Positions 17,860 through 27,297 of a stretch of 64,000 bases of DNA are shown in pieces; position 1 is the first letter of the stretch, and every line of letters begins with the position of its first letter. Both the position numbers and the translations under genes were made by a program. The notes under the pieces were generated by a model. That model saw only the letters and a program-made list of their open reading frames with translations, did not search any database and had not been told where the DNA came from. Source of the DNA: Variovorax sp. Root411 (GTDB lineage Bacteria > Pseudomonadota > Gammaproteobacteria > Burkholderiales > Burkholderiaceae_C). The DNA is taken from assembly GCF_001425205.1 (NCBI RefSeq), contig NZ_LMDW01000001.1, forward strand, positions 249,928 to 313,927, given 5' to 3'.

Positions 17860-20274
17860 TCAGTTGCGGAAAAGATCGAGGATGCGGTTGCGCTCCTCGG
17901 GCGGGGCCGGCGGACTCACCGGGGCGCCGGTCAGGGCTTCCACCGGCGCCGCAGCCGCGGACTCCACGCCCAGGCTTGCCACGCCGCGTCCCGGCGCATA
18001 GTCGTCGTAGTACCACTCGCCGCCTACGTTCACGATGCCGGAAGGCGGTGCGGTGGCGATATCGGTCACGGGGATGCCCTTGATCGCGGTCTCCATGTAG
18101 GCAATCCAGATCGGCAGGCTCAGGCCGCCGCCGGTTTCGCGGTCGCCCAGGTTGCGCGGCGTGTCGTAGCCGATCCACGAGATGGCCGTCATGGTGGGCT
18201 GGAAGCCTGCGAACCATGCGTCGAGCGAGTCGTTGGTGGTGCCGGTCTTGCCGTAGAGGTCGGGGCGCTTGAGCGTCGCCTGCGCCTTGGCGGCGGTGCC
18301 GGCGCGGGCCACCGACTGCAGCAGCGTGTCCATGATGAAGGCGTTGCGTTGGGGAATCGCGCGGTTCGCCTCGTTGAGCAGCGAGGGTTGCTTGTCGACC
18401 AGCACCTTGTCCTTGTGGTCGGTGATGCGCGTCACGAGGTAGGGATTGACGCGGTAACCGCCATTGGCGAACACCGAATAGCCCACCGCCATCTGCATCG
18501 GGGTGACGGAGCCCGCGCCGAGCGCCATCGGCAGGTAGGCGGGGTGCTTTTCCTTGTCGAAGCCGAAGTTGGTGATCCACTCCTGTGCGTAGCGCGTGCC
18601 GATGGACTGCAGGATGCGGATCGACACGAGGTTCTTCGACTTCATCAGCGCGGTGCGCATCGACATCGGGCCGTCGTAGCCGCCGCCGTAGTTCTTGGGC
18701 TCCCACGGCTGGCCGCCGGTGGTGCCGGCGTCGAAGAAGAGCGGGCCGTCGTTGATCACCGTGGCGGGGGTGAAGCCCTTCTCGAGCGCCGCCGAATAGA
18801 TGAACGGCTTGAAGCTCGAACCCGGCTGGCGCCAGGCCTGCGTGACGTGGTTGAACTTGTTCTTGCCGAAATCGAAGCCGCCGACCAGGGCCTTGATGGC
18901 GCCGTCGCGCGGGTCCATGGCGACGAACGCGCCTTCCACTTCGGGCAACTGCGTGATCTCCCAGGTGTTCTTCGGCGTCTTCACCACGCGGATGACCGCG
19001 CCGCGGCGAATCTTGATGTTGGGCGGGGCCTTGTCGGAGAGGCCGGACTGCGCGGGCTTGAGGCCCTCGCCCGTGATCTGCACCGCGTCGCCGTTGCCGC
19101 GCACGGCATCGATCTGCTTGGGCGTGGCCTTGAGCACGACCGCGGCCATCACGTCGCCGTTGTCGGGGTGGTCGTTGAGTGCATCGTCCACGGCCTCGTC
19201 GAGATCCTTGGCGTCGCTGGGCAGGTCGACGAACTTCTCGGGGCCGCGATAGATCTGGCGGCGCTCGTAGTCCATGATGCCCTTGCGCAGCGCCTTGTAG
19301 GCCGCAGCCTGGTCGGCCGCCACCAGCGAGGTGTAGACCTTGAGGCCGCGCGTATAGGTGCTGTCGCCGTACTGCGCGTACATCAGCTGGCGCACCGTCT
19401 CGGCTACGTACTCGGCGTGCAGCCGGTTCGGGTCGGCGGCATCGCGCAGGTGCAGTTCTTCCTTCTTGGCTTCGGTCGCCTGTTCGGCGGTGATGAAGCC
19501 GGCTTCCTGCATGCGGTCGATCACGTAGAACTGGCGGCCGCGCGCGCGTTGCGGGTTGTTGACCGGGTTGTTCGCGCCCGGCGCCTTCGGCAGTCCGGCC
19601 AGCATGGCAGCCTGGGCGATCGAGAGATCCTGCAGCGGCTTGCCGAAATAAGCTTCGGAGGCAGCGGCAAACCCGTAGGCGCGGTTGCCGAGGTAGATCT
19701 GGTTCAGGTAGATCTCGAAGATCTGGTCCTTGGTGAGCAGGTGCTCCAGCTTGAAGGTCAGCAGCACCTCGTAGATCTTGCGGGTGAGAGTCTTCTCGGA
19801 ACTCAGGTAGACATTGCGCGCCACCTGCATCGTGATGGTCGACGCGCCCTGGCTCTTCACGCGGTTCATGTTCGCCAGGCCCGCACGCACCATGCCCTTG
19901 TAGTCGACCCCGCCGTGATCGTAGAAGCGGGCATCTTCGGCAGCCAGCACCGCGTCCTTCACGACCTTCGGAATGGCCGAGATCGGGGTGAGATTGCGGC
20001 GCTCCTCGCCGAACTCGCCGATCAGGGTGCCTTCGGCCGAGAAAACCCGCAACGGCAGCTTGGGCCGGTAGTCGGAGAGTTCACTGATGTCGGGCAGGTT
20101 CGGGTACGCGACTGCCAGGGCCACCGCCACCACGCACAGCACTGCGAGCACACCGGCAGCGGCAATGCCGAACCCCCAGAAGAAAAAGCGCAACAGCCAT
20201 TTCAGCCAGGTTGGGCGCTGGGGCTTGGGGGAGGGGGTCTTGGCTGGCCCTTTGGGGCTTGAGGTTTCTTGCAT
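17860..20274 (-). CDS. mrcA: Penicillin-binding protein 1A (bifunctional transglycosylase/transpeptidase)
   Basis: Inner-membrane peptidoglycan synthase of about 804 aa. It has a cytoplasmic proline-rich tail, one membrane anchor near residues 30-55, a GT51 glycosyltransferase domain with the catalytic Glu in EDARFYDHGGVD, an OB-like insert, and a transpeptidase domain with the active serine in PGSSFKPF and the KTGTTN box. The start at ATG 20274 is preferred to the in-frame GTG at 20292 because a TATAAT box on the minus strand at 20303-20298 would place the transcript start near 20291. The C-terminus is short and proline rich. It is divergent from the pilMNOPQ operon, a conserved linkage. Confidence 0.94.
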   Translation of the reverse strand: MQETSSPKGPAKTPSPKPQRPTWLKWLLRFFFWGFGIAAAGVLAVLCVVAVALAVAYPNLPDISELSDYRPKLPLRVFSAEGTLIGEFGEERRNLTPISAIPKVVKDAVLAAEDARFYDHGGVDYKGMVRAGLANMNRVKSQGASTITMQVARNVYLSSEKTLTRKIYEVLLTFKLEHLLTKDQIFEIYLNQIYLGNRAYGFAAASEAYFGKPLQDLSIAQAAMLAGLPKAPGANNPVNNPQRARGRQFYVIDRMQEAGFITAEQATEAKKEELHLRDAADPNRLHAEYVAETVRQLMYAQYGDSTYTRGLKVYTSLVAADQAAAYKALRKGIMDYERRQIYRGPEKFVDLPSDAKDLDEAVDDALNDHPDNGDVMAAVVLKATPKQIDAVRGNGDAVQITGEGLKPAQSGLSDKAPPNIKIRRGAVIRVVKTPKNTWEITQLPEVEGAFVAMDPRDGAIKALVGGFDFGKNKFNHVTQAWRQPGSSFKPFIYSAALEKGFTPATVINDGPLFFDAGTTGGQPWEPKNYGGGYDGPMSMRTALMKSKNLVSIRILQSIGTRYAQEWITNFGFDKEKHPAYLPMALGAGSVTPMQMAVGYSVFANGGYRVNPYLVTRITDHKDKVLVDKQPSLLNEANRAIPQRNAFIMDTLLQSVARAGTAAKAQATLKRPDLYGKTGTTNDSLDAWFAGFQPTMTAISWIGYDTPRNLGDRETGGGLSLPIWIAYMETAIKGIPVTDIATAPPSGIVNVGGEWYYDDYAPGRGVASLGVESAAAAPVEALTGAPVSPPAPPEERNRILDLFRN

Positions 20275-20297
20275 GGAGGGCCGGAGAGTCACCCAAC

Positions 20298-20303
20298 ATT
20301 ATA
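20298..20303 (-). promoter_or_regulatory. -10 box TATAAT of mrcA
   Basis: A perfect TATAAT on the minus strand lies 23 bases upstream of the mrcA ATG at 20274. The -35 region 17 bases further is poor. The expected transcript start near 20291 would leave a leader of about 17 bases and excludes the upstream GTG as start. Confidence 0.5.
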
Positions 20304-20513
20304 AAAAGCCGGTCCCATTGCACGATCCGATCTTTGTTGCTGTTGCATCGCTCTAATTCAAAAGTTACAAAATGCAGATTTGACGTCAGGTTTTGACAAC
20401 GCTTCAGGGTTTTGCCCCCCGGCGTTGCTTGGTGGCCGCCACGCCTGCTGCTAGCATGCAACCGAACGCACTTTTTTCTATTGGTTACAAATACAGGGGG
20501 AGAGGGACCTAAC

Positions 20514-21593
20514 TTGGCTGCTCTTGGATCATTGTTTCGTCGTCAGAACGCTCCCCTGCTGGGGCTGGATGTCAGTTCGTCCAGCGTCAAGCTGGTCGAG
20601 CTCGGCCGTGAGGCCAGCGGCAAGCTGGTTCTGGAGCGCTGCGCCATCGAACCCCTGGAACGTGGCTGGATCACCGACGGCAACGTCGAAAAGTTCGATG
20701 AAGTGGCGGAAGCCGTCCGGCGCGTCATCCGCAAGAGCGGCACGCGCACCCGCAACGTGGCGCTTGCGCTGCCGCCTTCGGCCGTGATCACCAAGAAGAT
20801 CATTCTTCCGGGTGGCATGAGCGAGCAGGAACTCGAGATTCAGGTCGAATCCGAAGCCAATCAGTACATCCCGTTCTCGCTGGACGAAGTCAGCCTCGAC
20901 TTCTGCGTTACGGGGCCGAGCACCACCTCCGCCGGTGACGTGGAAGTGCTGATTGCCGCGTCCCGCAAGGAAAAGGTGCAGGACCGCGAAGGCTTGGCGG
21001 AAGCCGCCGGACTGAAGGCGATGATCCTCGACGTCGAGTCCTACGCCTCGCGCCTGGCGACCGCCCGCCTGATCGAACAGCTGCCCGGCAAGGGCGTGGA
21101 CTCGATCGTGGCGCTTTTCGAAGTGGGCGCCTTCACCACCAGCATGCAGGTGCTGCGCAACCAGGAAGTGCTGTACGACCGCGATCAGGCGTTCGGCGGC
21201 GCCCAGCTCACGCAATTGATCGTGCGCCAGTACGGTTTTTCCGCAGAGGAAGCCGAAGCGAAGAAGCGCAGCGGCGACCTGCCCGACGACTACGGCTCCG
21301 GCGTGCTCAAGCCTTTCGTGGAGGGCATCGCGCAGGAAATCGCGCGCGCGCTCCAGTTCTTCTTCACGAGCACGCCGCACAACCGCGTCGACTACGTGCT
21401 GCTGGCTGGCGGCTCGGCGTCGCTGCCGGGCTTGACCAACGCAGTCACGCGGCAGACCTCGTTTGCCTGCTCGCTCCTGAATCCCTTCGACGGCATGGAC
21501 TTCAGTTCGAACATCCGTGAAAAGAAGGTCCGTCGCGAAGCGCCGTCCTACCTGACCTCTTGCGGGTTGGCCATGCGGAGGTTCCTGCAGTGA
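20514..21593 (+). CDS. pilM: Type IV pilus assembly protein PilM
   Basis: Cytoplasmic FtsA/actin-like ATPase of 359 aa that links the inner-membrane PilNO complex to the pilus motor. The N-terminus LLGLDVSSSSVKLVEL is the phosphate-1 loop of the actin fold; LLAGGSASLPGL is the adenosine-binding motif. The start is TTG at 20514, preceded by GGGGGAGAGGGA about 10 bases upstream; PilM homologues begin at this point and no ATG lies between it and the conserved domain. It is the first gene of pilMNOPQ; the pilN start overlaps its stop. Confidence 0.94.
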   Translation: MAALGSLFRRQNAPLLGLDVSSSSVKLVELGREASGKLVLERCAIEPLERGWITDGNVEKFDEVAEAVRRVIRKSGTRTRNVALALPPSAVITKKIILPGGMSEQELEIQVESEANQYIPFSLDEVSLDFCVTGPSTTSAGDVEVLIAASRKEKVQDREGLAEAAGLKAMILDVESYASRLATARLIEQLPGKGVDSIVALFEVGAFTTSMQVLRNQEVLYDRDQAFGGAQLTQLIVRQYGFSAEEAEAKKRSGDLPDDYGSGVLKPFVEGIAQEIARALQFFFTSTPHNRVDYVLLAGGSASLPGLTNAVTRQTSFACSLLNPFDGMDFSSNIREKKVRREAPSYLTSCGLAMRRFLQ

Positions 21594-22210
21594 TCCTCAT
21601 CAATCTGCTTCCGCACCGCGAAGCTGCACGCAAGCGGCGGCGCGAGGCCTTCTTTGGCACCTTGGGCGCTGCAGCGGTGCTCGGCCTGCTGATCGCCGGC
21701 CTGGGCTACCTCTGGTTCGAGGCCCAGATCTCGACGCAGCGATCGAAGAACGGCTTTCTCCAGGCCGAGATCAAGAAGCTCGAAGTCGAAATCAAGGAGA
21801 TCTCGACGCTGCAGGAAGAAATTGCAGCGCTGCGTGCGCGCCAGCAGGCCGTCGAAGACCTGCAAGGCGACCGCAACCTGCCGGTGCACCTGCTCAACGA
21901 ACTGGTTCGGCAGCTGCCCGACGGCGTCTACCTGACCAGCATGAAACAGGACAACCAGACGGTCACGCTGCAAGGCATGGCGCAGTCGAACGAACGGGTT
22001 TCGGAGCTGCTGCGCAACCTGGGCAACAACAGTCCGTGGCTGGTCAAGCCGGAGCTGGTCGAAATCACGTCGGCGAACGTGAACCTGACCCCGCGCGACC
22101 AGCGCCGCGTTGCGAACTTCACGATGCGCATTGGCCTGAAACGCCCCACCGATGCTCAAAAGGCCGCTGCCGACAAGGCCGTGGCTGCGGCGGCTCAATC
22201 CAAGGGGTAA
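21590..22210 (+). CDS. pilN: Type IV pilus assembly protein PilN
   Basis: 206 aa bitopic inner-membrane protein. The N-terminal cytoplasmic motif ILINLLPHRE binds PilM, and is followed by one membrane segment (about 22-45), a coiled-coil region (about 50-95) and a periplasmic ferredoxin-like domain. The start is GTG at 21590, overlapping the pilM stop by four bases, so that the protein begins exactly at the conserved INLLP box. Confidence 0.95.
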   Translation: MILINLLPHREAARKRRREAFFGTLGAAAVLGLLIAGLGYLWFEAQISTQRSKNGFLQAEIKKLEVEIKEISTLQEEIAALRARQQAVEDLQGDRNLPVHLLNELVRQLPDGVYLTSMKQDNQTVTLQGMAQSNERVSELLRNLGNNSPWLVKPELVEITSANVNLTPRDQRRVANFTMRIGLKRPTDAQKAAADKAVAAAAQSKG

Positions 22211-22216
22211 CGGAAC

Positions 22217-22894
22217 ATGGCAAGCAATCGCCCCTCCATGAAAATAGATGTCGGTGCTGTTCTGCAGCGTGTCGGCGGGCAGTTCCGCGGGCTCAATCCG
22301 AACGATCCGTCGATGTGGCCGGCAGTGCCCCGCTACGCGCTTTGCCTGGCGGTCACCGCCCTGGTACTGGTCGCGCTGTGGTTCGTCTGGCTGACCAACT
22401 CGAACGACGAACTCGAGAGCGAGCGTTCCAAGGAAGTCGCGCTGAAGGCCGACTACCAGAAGAAGGTGGCCCAGGCGGCCAACCTCGAACTGCTGAAGAA
22501 GCAGCGCGAACAGGTGCAGCAGTACGTGACACTGCTCGAGAAGCAGTTGCCCAGCAAGGCCGAAATGGACGCCCTGCTGTCGGACATCAACCAGGCGGGC
22601 CTCGGCCGCAGCCTTCAGTTCGAGCTGTTCCGTCCGGGGCAGGTGTCGGTCAAGGACTACTACGCCGAGCTTCCGATCGCCGTTCGCGTGACCGGGCGGT
22701 ATCACGACATGGGCGCCTTCGCCGCCGACGTCGCGGGCCTCTCGCGCATCGTGACGTTGAACAACATCACCGTCACCCCGCAAAAGGACAAGGACGTGCT
22801 GACGATGGACGCCACCGCGCGCACCTTCCGCTACCTCGACGAAGACGAGCGGGCCGCGCAGAAGCGCGCCGCCGCACCGAAGGCGAAGAAATGA
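22217..22894 (+). CDS. pilO: Type IV pilus assembly protein PilO
   Basis: 225 aa bitopic inner-membrane partner of PilN. It has a short cytoplasmic part, one hydrophobic segment near residues 40-60, a coiled coil rich in Lys/Glu/Gln (about 65-110), and a periplasmic ferredoxin-like domain (FRPGQVSVKDYYAELPI). Start ATG at 22217, six bases after the pilN stop. The stop overlaps pilP by four bases. Confidence 0.95.
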   Translation: MASNRPSMKIDVGAVLQRVGGQFRGLNPNDPSMWPAVPRYALCLAVTALVLVALWFVWLTNSNDELESERSKEVALKADYQKKVAQAANLELLKKQREQVQQYVTLLEKQLPSKAEMDALLSDINQAGLGRSLQFELFRPGQVSVKDYYAELPIAVRVTGRYHDMGAFAADVAGLSRIVTLNNITVTPQKDKDVLTMDATARTFRYLDEDERAAQKRAAAPKAKK

Positions 22895-23430
22895 AGATCG
22901 CCGCCAAAGTACTGTGGCTGACACTGGCCGCGTCGGGCTTGAGTGCCTGCGATTCCGGCCAGGACGATCTGCAACGCTGGATGGCCGAGCAGCGCGCCCA
23001 GGTGAAGCCCTCGGTGCCGCCTATTTCAGAGCCCAAGAAGTTCACGCCGCAGACCTACACCGAGGCCTCGTCGTTCGAGCCCTTCAATATCCTGAAGCTG
23101 ACGCAGGCGCTGCGCCGCGAGTCGAACCAGCCGAGCACTTCGGAGCTGATCGCGCCCGAGCTGGCACGCCGCAAGGAGGCGCTCGAAGCCTTCCCGCTCG
23201 ACTCGATGGCAATGGTCGGCAGCATGAACCGCAACGGCCAGCCGGTGGCGCTGGTTCGTGTCGACAAGCTGCTCTACAAGGTTCGCGTCGGCGAATACCT
23301 GGGACTCAACTACGGGCGCATCACCCGTATCAACGAAACCGAAGTCGCCTTGCGTGAGATCGTGCAAGACGCCGCCGGTGAATGGATCGAACGCGTCGCG
23401 ACGCTGCAGCTGCAAGAGAGTGCGAAATGA
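22891..23430 (+). CDS. pilP: Type IV pilus lipoprotein PilP
   Basis: 179 aa inner-membrane lipoprotein bridging PilNO and the PilQ secretin. The lipobox is GLSAC with Cys20, followed by an Asp-containing start of the mature protein. A disordered linker of about 50 residues leads to the beta-sandwich domain (AMVGSMNRNGQPVALVR and KVRVGEYLG). Start ATG at 22891 overlaps the pilO stop, and the stop overlaps pilQ. Confidence 0.95.
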   Translation: MKIAAKVLWLTLAASGLSACDSGQDDLQRWMAEQRAQVKPSVPPISEPKKFTPQTYTEASSFEPFNILKLTQALRRESNQPSTSELIAPELARRKEALEAFPLDSMAMVGSMNRNGQPVALVRVDKLLYKVRVGEYLGLNYGRITRINETEVALREIVQDAAGEWIERVATLQLQESAK

Positions 23431-25577
23431 ACCAAAAGAAATCAACGATGGCACAGTGGCTGCGCGCTGCCGGCCTGGGTCTGCTGGCCTTCGGTGCATT
23501 GGCCGTGGCCCATGCGCAAAACGCCATCGAGGCCGTGACCAGCTCGACCCAGTCCGGTGCGGAAGTGATCCGCATCGATCTCGCGCAACCGCTCACCGCG
23601 GTGCCTGCAGGGTTCGCCGTCCAGACGCCGGCCCGCATTGCGCTCGATTTTCCGGGCGTCACGAATGCCATCGGCCGTTCCGCGATTGAAGTGAACCAGG
23701 GCAACCTGCGTTCGGTGAACGTGGTCCAGGCCGGTGAACGCAGCCGCGTGGTGCTGAACCTGAAACAGGCCACTGCGTACAAGGCCGAGATCCAGGGCAA
23801 GTCGCTGCTGGTCATCCTCGAGCCGGTGGCAGGTTCGGCGCTTGTCGCGTCTGCCGGCGCGACCTTCGCGGAAAACCGCAACCGGGACATGCTGCCGCTG
23901 CGGGACGTCGATTTCCGCCTTGGCGCCGACAGCACCGGCCGGGTCATCGTCGATCTTCCGAACAACCAGGTAGGCGTCGACGTCAAGCAGCAGGGCAAGA
24001 ACCTCGTCGTGGAGTTCACCAAGTCGACGCTGCCCGAGGGTCTGCGCCGGCGCCTCGACGTGGCCGACTTCGGAACGCCGGTCCAGCTGATAACTTCGCA
24101 GCAGTCGGGCGACCGCGTGCGCATGACGATCGAGGCCAAGGGCGACTGGGAACACAGTGCCTACCAGAGCGAGAACCAGTTCGTTGTCGAGGTCCGCGCC
24201 CGCAAGGTCGATCCGACCAAGCTGACGCAAGGCGTGGGCTACAACGGCGAAAAGCTGTCGCTCAACTTCCAGAACATCGAAATCCGTTCGCTGCTGCAGG
24301 TGATTGCCGACTTCACGAACTTCAACATCGTGACCTCGGATTCGGTGAACGGCGCGCTGACGCTGCGGCTGAAGGACGTGCCCTGGGACCAGGCCCTCGA
24401 CATCATCATGCAGGCGAAGAACCTGGGCATGCGCAAGAACGGCAGCGTGCTGTGGATTGCGCCCAAGGATGAAATCAACGCCAAGGAAAAGCTCGAATTC
24501 GAGGCCAAGGCCGCGATCGAGAACCTGGAGCCGCTGCGCACCCAGTCGTTCCAGCTCAACTACACCAAGGCGATCGCGATTGCGCAGGGGCTGACCGGCA
24601 CGGGTGCCTCGTCCGGCGGCGGCGGTGGCGGCGGTACCACGACGCGCATCCTGAGCCCTCGCGGCAGCGTCATCGCCGAGGCGCGCACCAACCAGCTCTT
24701 CGTGTCGGACGTTCCGTCGCGCCTGGCCCAGATCACCGAGCTGATCCAGAAGCTGGACATCCCGGTTCGCCAGGTGTTGATCGAGGCCCGCATCGTCGAG
24801 GCGTCCGATACCTTCGGCAAGTCGCTCGGCGTGCGGCTGGGCGGCGGCATCGCTGGCGAGCGCTTCGCATCGTCCGCCGGCAACCGCGCATTCGCCAACC
24901 TCGGCGCGATGCCCGTCGTCACGGCGGGCACCAATGGCGGAGCCAGCACGGCCACCTCCACGTTTACCAATTCCAACTTCATCAACCTCCCGGCGGGCGA
25001 TGCGGGCGGCACGGGCAACGCGGCAGGCACCTTCGCGATCTCGCTGTTCAACTCCAGCTTCTCGCGCATGCTGAACCTCGAAATCTCGGCGCTCGAAGCC
25101 GACGGCAAGGGCAAGCTGGTGTCCAGCCCCCGCGTCATCACGGCCGACCAGACCAAGGCGCTGATCGAGCAGGGCGAAGAAATTCCGTACCAGCAGGCCA
25201 CGTCCAGCGGCGCCACCTCGATCTCGTTCCGCAAGGCGGTGCTGAAGCTGGAAGTCACGCCGCAGATCACGCCGGAAGGCAACATCATCCTGACGCTGGA
25301 CGTGAGCAAGGACGCCCGGGGCGTGAACACGTCGGCGGGTCCGGCCATCAACACCAAGCACGTGCAGACCGAAGTGCTGGTCGAGAACGGCGGCACGGTC
25401 GTCATCGGTGGTATCTTCGAGCTCACCGAAACCAATGACGAATCGCGCGTGCCGGTGCTGGGTGAAGTGCCCTATCTGGGGGCACTGTTCCGCAAGCGCG
25501 AACGCGTTGCCAACAAGACCGAAATGCTCGTCTTTATCACCCCGAAGATGATTACCGACCGCAACGCCGCGCGCTGA
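23427..25577 (+). CDS. pilQ: Type IV pilus secretin PilQ
   Basis: Outer-membrane secretin of 716 aa through which the pilus leaves the cell. Order: signal peptide (cleavage after AHAQ near residue 31), two AMIN domains binding peptidoglycan (about 35-140 and 150-260), STN/N0 (about 275-345), N1 domain, and the C-terminal secretin domain ending in VFITPKMI. A glycine run of seven residues (about 396-402) marks the flexible insert in the N1 region, as in other PilQ proteins. Last gene of the pilMNOPQ overlap chain; aroK follows after 23 bases. Confidence 0.96.
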   Translation: MNQKKSTMAQWLRAAGLGLLAFGALAVAHAQNAIEAVTSSTQSGAEVIRIDLAQPLTAVPAGFAVQTPARIALDFPGVTNAIGRSAIEVNQGNLRSVNVVQAGERSRVVLNLKQATAYKAEIQGKSLLVILEPVAGSALVASAGATFAENRNRDMLPLRDVDFRLGADSTGRVIVDLPNNQVGVDVKQQGKNLVVEFTKSTLPEGLRRRLDVADFGTPVQLITSQQSGDRVRMTIEAKGDWEHSAYQSENQFVVEVRARKVDPTKLTQGVGYNGEKLSLNFQNIEIRSLLQVIADFTNFNIVTSDSVNGALTLRLKDVPWDQALDIIMQAKNLGMRKNGSVLWIAPKDEINAKEKLEFEAKAAIENLEPLRTQSFQLNYTKAIAIAQGLTGTGASSGGGGGGGTTTRILSPRGSVIAEARTNQLFVSDVPSRLAQITELIQKLDIPVRQVLIEARIVEASDTFGKSLGVRLGGGIAGERFASSAGNRAFANLGAMPVVTAGTNGGASTATSTFTNSNFINLPAGDAGGTGNAAGTFAISLFNSSFSRMLNLEISALEADGKGKLVSSPRVITADQTKALIEQGEEIPYQQATSSGATSISFRKAVLKLEVTPQITPEGNIILTLDVSKDARGVNTSAGPAINTKHVQTEVLVENGGTVVIGGIFELTETNDESRVPVLGEVPYLGALFRKRERVANKTEMLVFITPKMITDRNAAR

Positions 25578-25600
25578 CGCGCGGGCGTAGCAGCCACCGC

Positions 25601-26149
25601 GTGGCGGTCGCACTCGTCGGCTTGCCCGGCGCCGGAAAATCCGCAGTGGGCCGGCGCCTGGGGATGCGGCTGGACCTTCCTTTCGTCGACACCGATCACG
25701 TGATCGAGCAGCGCATCGGCTGCTCGATCCGCGATTACTTCGAGCGCGAAGGCGAGGTGGCCTTCCGGGATCTCGAACAAACCGTCATCGCCGAGCTGGC
25801 GGCCAATGCCCACGGCGTGCTGGCCACCGGCGGTGGTGCGGTGCTGCGGGAGGCCAACCGAACCCAGCTGCGCGATCACTTCCACGTGATCTACCTGCGC
25901 TCCTCTCCCGAAGACCTGTTCCGGCGCCTGCGCCACGACGTCAAGCGTCCGCTGCTGCAGGTGGCGGACCCGCTGGGCCGGCTGCGCGAACTGCACGATG
26001 CGCGCGACCCGTTCTACCGGGAAACCGCCCACGACGTGGTCGACACCGGCCGTCCGTCGATCGCGATGCTGGTGAACATCATCGTGATGCAGCTCGAGCT
26101 GGCGGGCATCGTCGAGCCGGGCGCCCATCCGGAAGAGCCCACTGGCTGA
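25601..26149 (+). CDS. aroK: Shikimate kinase
   Basis: 182 aa P-loop kinase that phosphorylates shikimate at O3. Walker A is GLPGAGKS with Lys13; the DTD shikimate/Mg motif follows (FVDTDHVIE), then FRDLE, the GGGAVLRE substrate loop and the lid RPLLQ. The start is GTG at 25601, placing the P-loop six residues in, as in homologues; no ATG is available upstream before the pilQ stop. The pilQ-aroK-aroB-dgt order is a classic proteobacterial arrangement. Confidence 0.95.
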   Translation: MAVALVGLPGAGKSAVGRRLGMRLDLPFVDTDHVIEQRIGCSIRDYFEREGEVAFRDLEQTVIAELAANAHGVLATGGGAVLREANRTQLRDHFHVIYLRSSPEDLFRRLRHDVKRPLLQVADPLGRLRELHDARDPFYRETAHDVVDTGRPSIAMLVNIIVMQLELAGIVEPGAHPEEPTG

Positions 26150-26170
26150 ACCTGCGCCGGCTGCAGCGCC

Positions 26171-26176
26171 TAAACT
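26171..26176 (+). promoter_or_regulatory. -10-like TAAACT eight bases before aroB start
   Basis: TAAACT is followed by eight bases and the aroB ATG, with no Shine-Dalgarno in between. It may drive a leaderless or near-leaderless aroB transcript in addition to read-through from aroK. No clear -35 is seen within the end of aroK. Confidence 0.3.
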
Positions 26177-26184
26177 CGCTGCCC

Positions 26185-27297
26185 ATGTCCCTGCCCGTAC
26201 TTTCCGCCCCGCCCGAACGCGTCGACATCCAGCTCGGCGACCGCAGCTACCCGATTCTGATCGGTGCCGGCCTGCTGGACGATCCCCGTAGCTTTGCCGC
26301 CACGCCCGCTGCGGCCACGGCCCTGATCGTCAGCAACACCACGGTGGCACCGCTTTATGCCAAGGCGCTGCAGACGGCTCTGGCGGGCCGTTTCCGCACG
26401 GTCCACCTGCTGGAGCTGCCCGACGGCGAGGTGCACAAGAACCTGCAGACGCTGAACCTGATCTTCGACGACCTGCTGGGCCACGGCAGCGACCGCAAGA
26501 CCGTGCTGTTCGCCCTGGGCGGCGGCGTGGTGGGCGACATGACCGGCTTTGCCGCCGCGAGCTACATGCGCGGCGTGCCTTTCGTGCAGGTGCCGACCAC
26601 GCTGCTGGCGCAGGTCGATTCCTCGGTCGGCGGCAAGACGGCCATCAACCATCCGCTCGGCAAGAACATGATCGGCGCGTTCTACCAGCCGCAACTGGTG
26701 GTCTGCGACCTGGCCACGCTGCAGACCCTGCCGCCGCGCGAACTCAGCGCCGGACTGGCCGAAGTCATCAAGTACGGCCCGATCCACGACATGGCGTTCC
26801 TCGACTGGATCGAAGCCAACATCGACGCCCTCGTCGCGCGGGAGCCGGCCGCGCTGGCCCACGCCGTCAAGCGCAGCTGCGAGATCAAGGCGCTGGTGGT
26901 CGGGCAGGACGAGCGCGAAACCGGCCTGCGCGCAATCCTCAATTTCGGCCACACCTTCGGCCACGCGATCGAATCGGGCCTCGGCTATGGCGAATGGCTG
27001 CACGGCGAGGCCGTCGGCTGCGGCATGGTCATGGCGGCACGGCTGTCGCAGCGGCTCGGCGGGGTCGATGCGGCCTTCGTCGAGCGGCTCACGCGCTTGA
27101 TCGAACGCGCCGGCCTGCCGACCGTCGGCCCCGCGCTGGGCGCCGAGCGCTACCTGGAGCTGATGCGCGTCGACAAGAAATCGGAAGCCGGCGAGATCCG
27201 CTTCGTGGTGATTGACCGGCCCGGCTCCGCCGTGGTCCGCAGCGCGCCCGACGCGCTGGTGCGCGAAGTGCTCGCGCAGTGCTGCGCGGCGCAATGA
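26185..27297 (+). CDS. aroB: 3-dehydroquinate synthase
   Basis: 370 aa NAD- and metal-dependent enzyme, second step of the shikimate pathway. Nucleotide-binding [10 protein letters not shown], the [17 protein letters not shown] substrate block and metal ligands in [10 protein letters not shown] are all present. Length is normal. Start ATG at 26185 follows the aroK stop by 35 bases. Its stop overlaps the next gene by four bases. Confidence 0.97.
   Translation: MSLPVLSAPPERVDIQLGDRSYPILIGAGLLDDPRSFAATPAAATALIVSNTTVAPLYAKALQTALAGRFRTVHLLELPDGEVHKNLQTLNLIFDDLLGHGSDRKTVLFALGGGVVGDMTGFAAASYMRGVPFVQVPTTLLAQVDSSVGGKTAINHPLGKNMIGAFYQPQLVVCDLATLQTLPPRELSAGLAEVIKYGPIHDMAFLDWIEANIDALVAREPAALAHAVKRSCEIKALVVGQDERETGLRAILNFGHTFGHAIESGLGYGEWLHGEAVGCGMVMAARLSQRLGGVDAAFVERLTRLIERAGLPTVGPALGAERYLELMRVDKKSEAGEIRFVVIDRPGSAVVRSAPDALVREVLAQCCAAQ

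Noticed and set aside
20400-20516. Sigma-54 promoter upstream of pilM
   Set aside because: A GG and a GC doublet near 20430-20450 are spaced 11 bases apart instead of 10, and the flanking consensus is missing.
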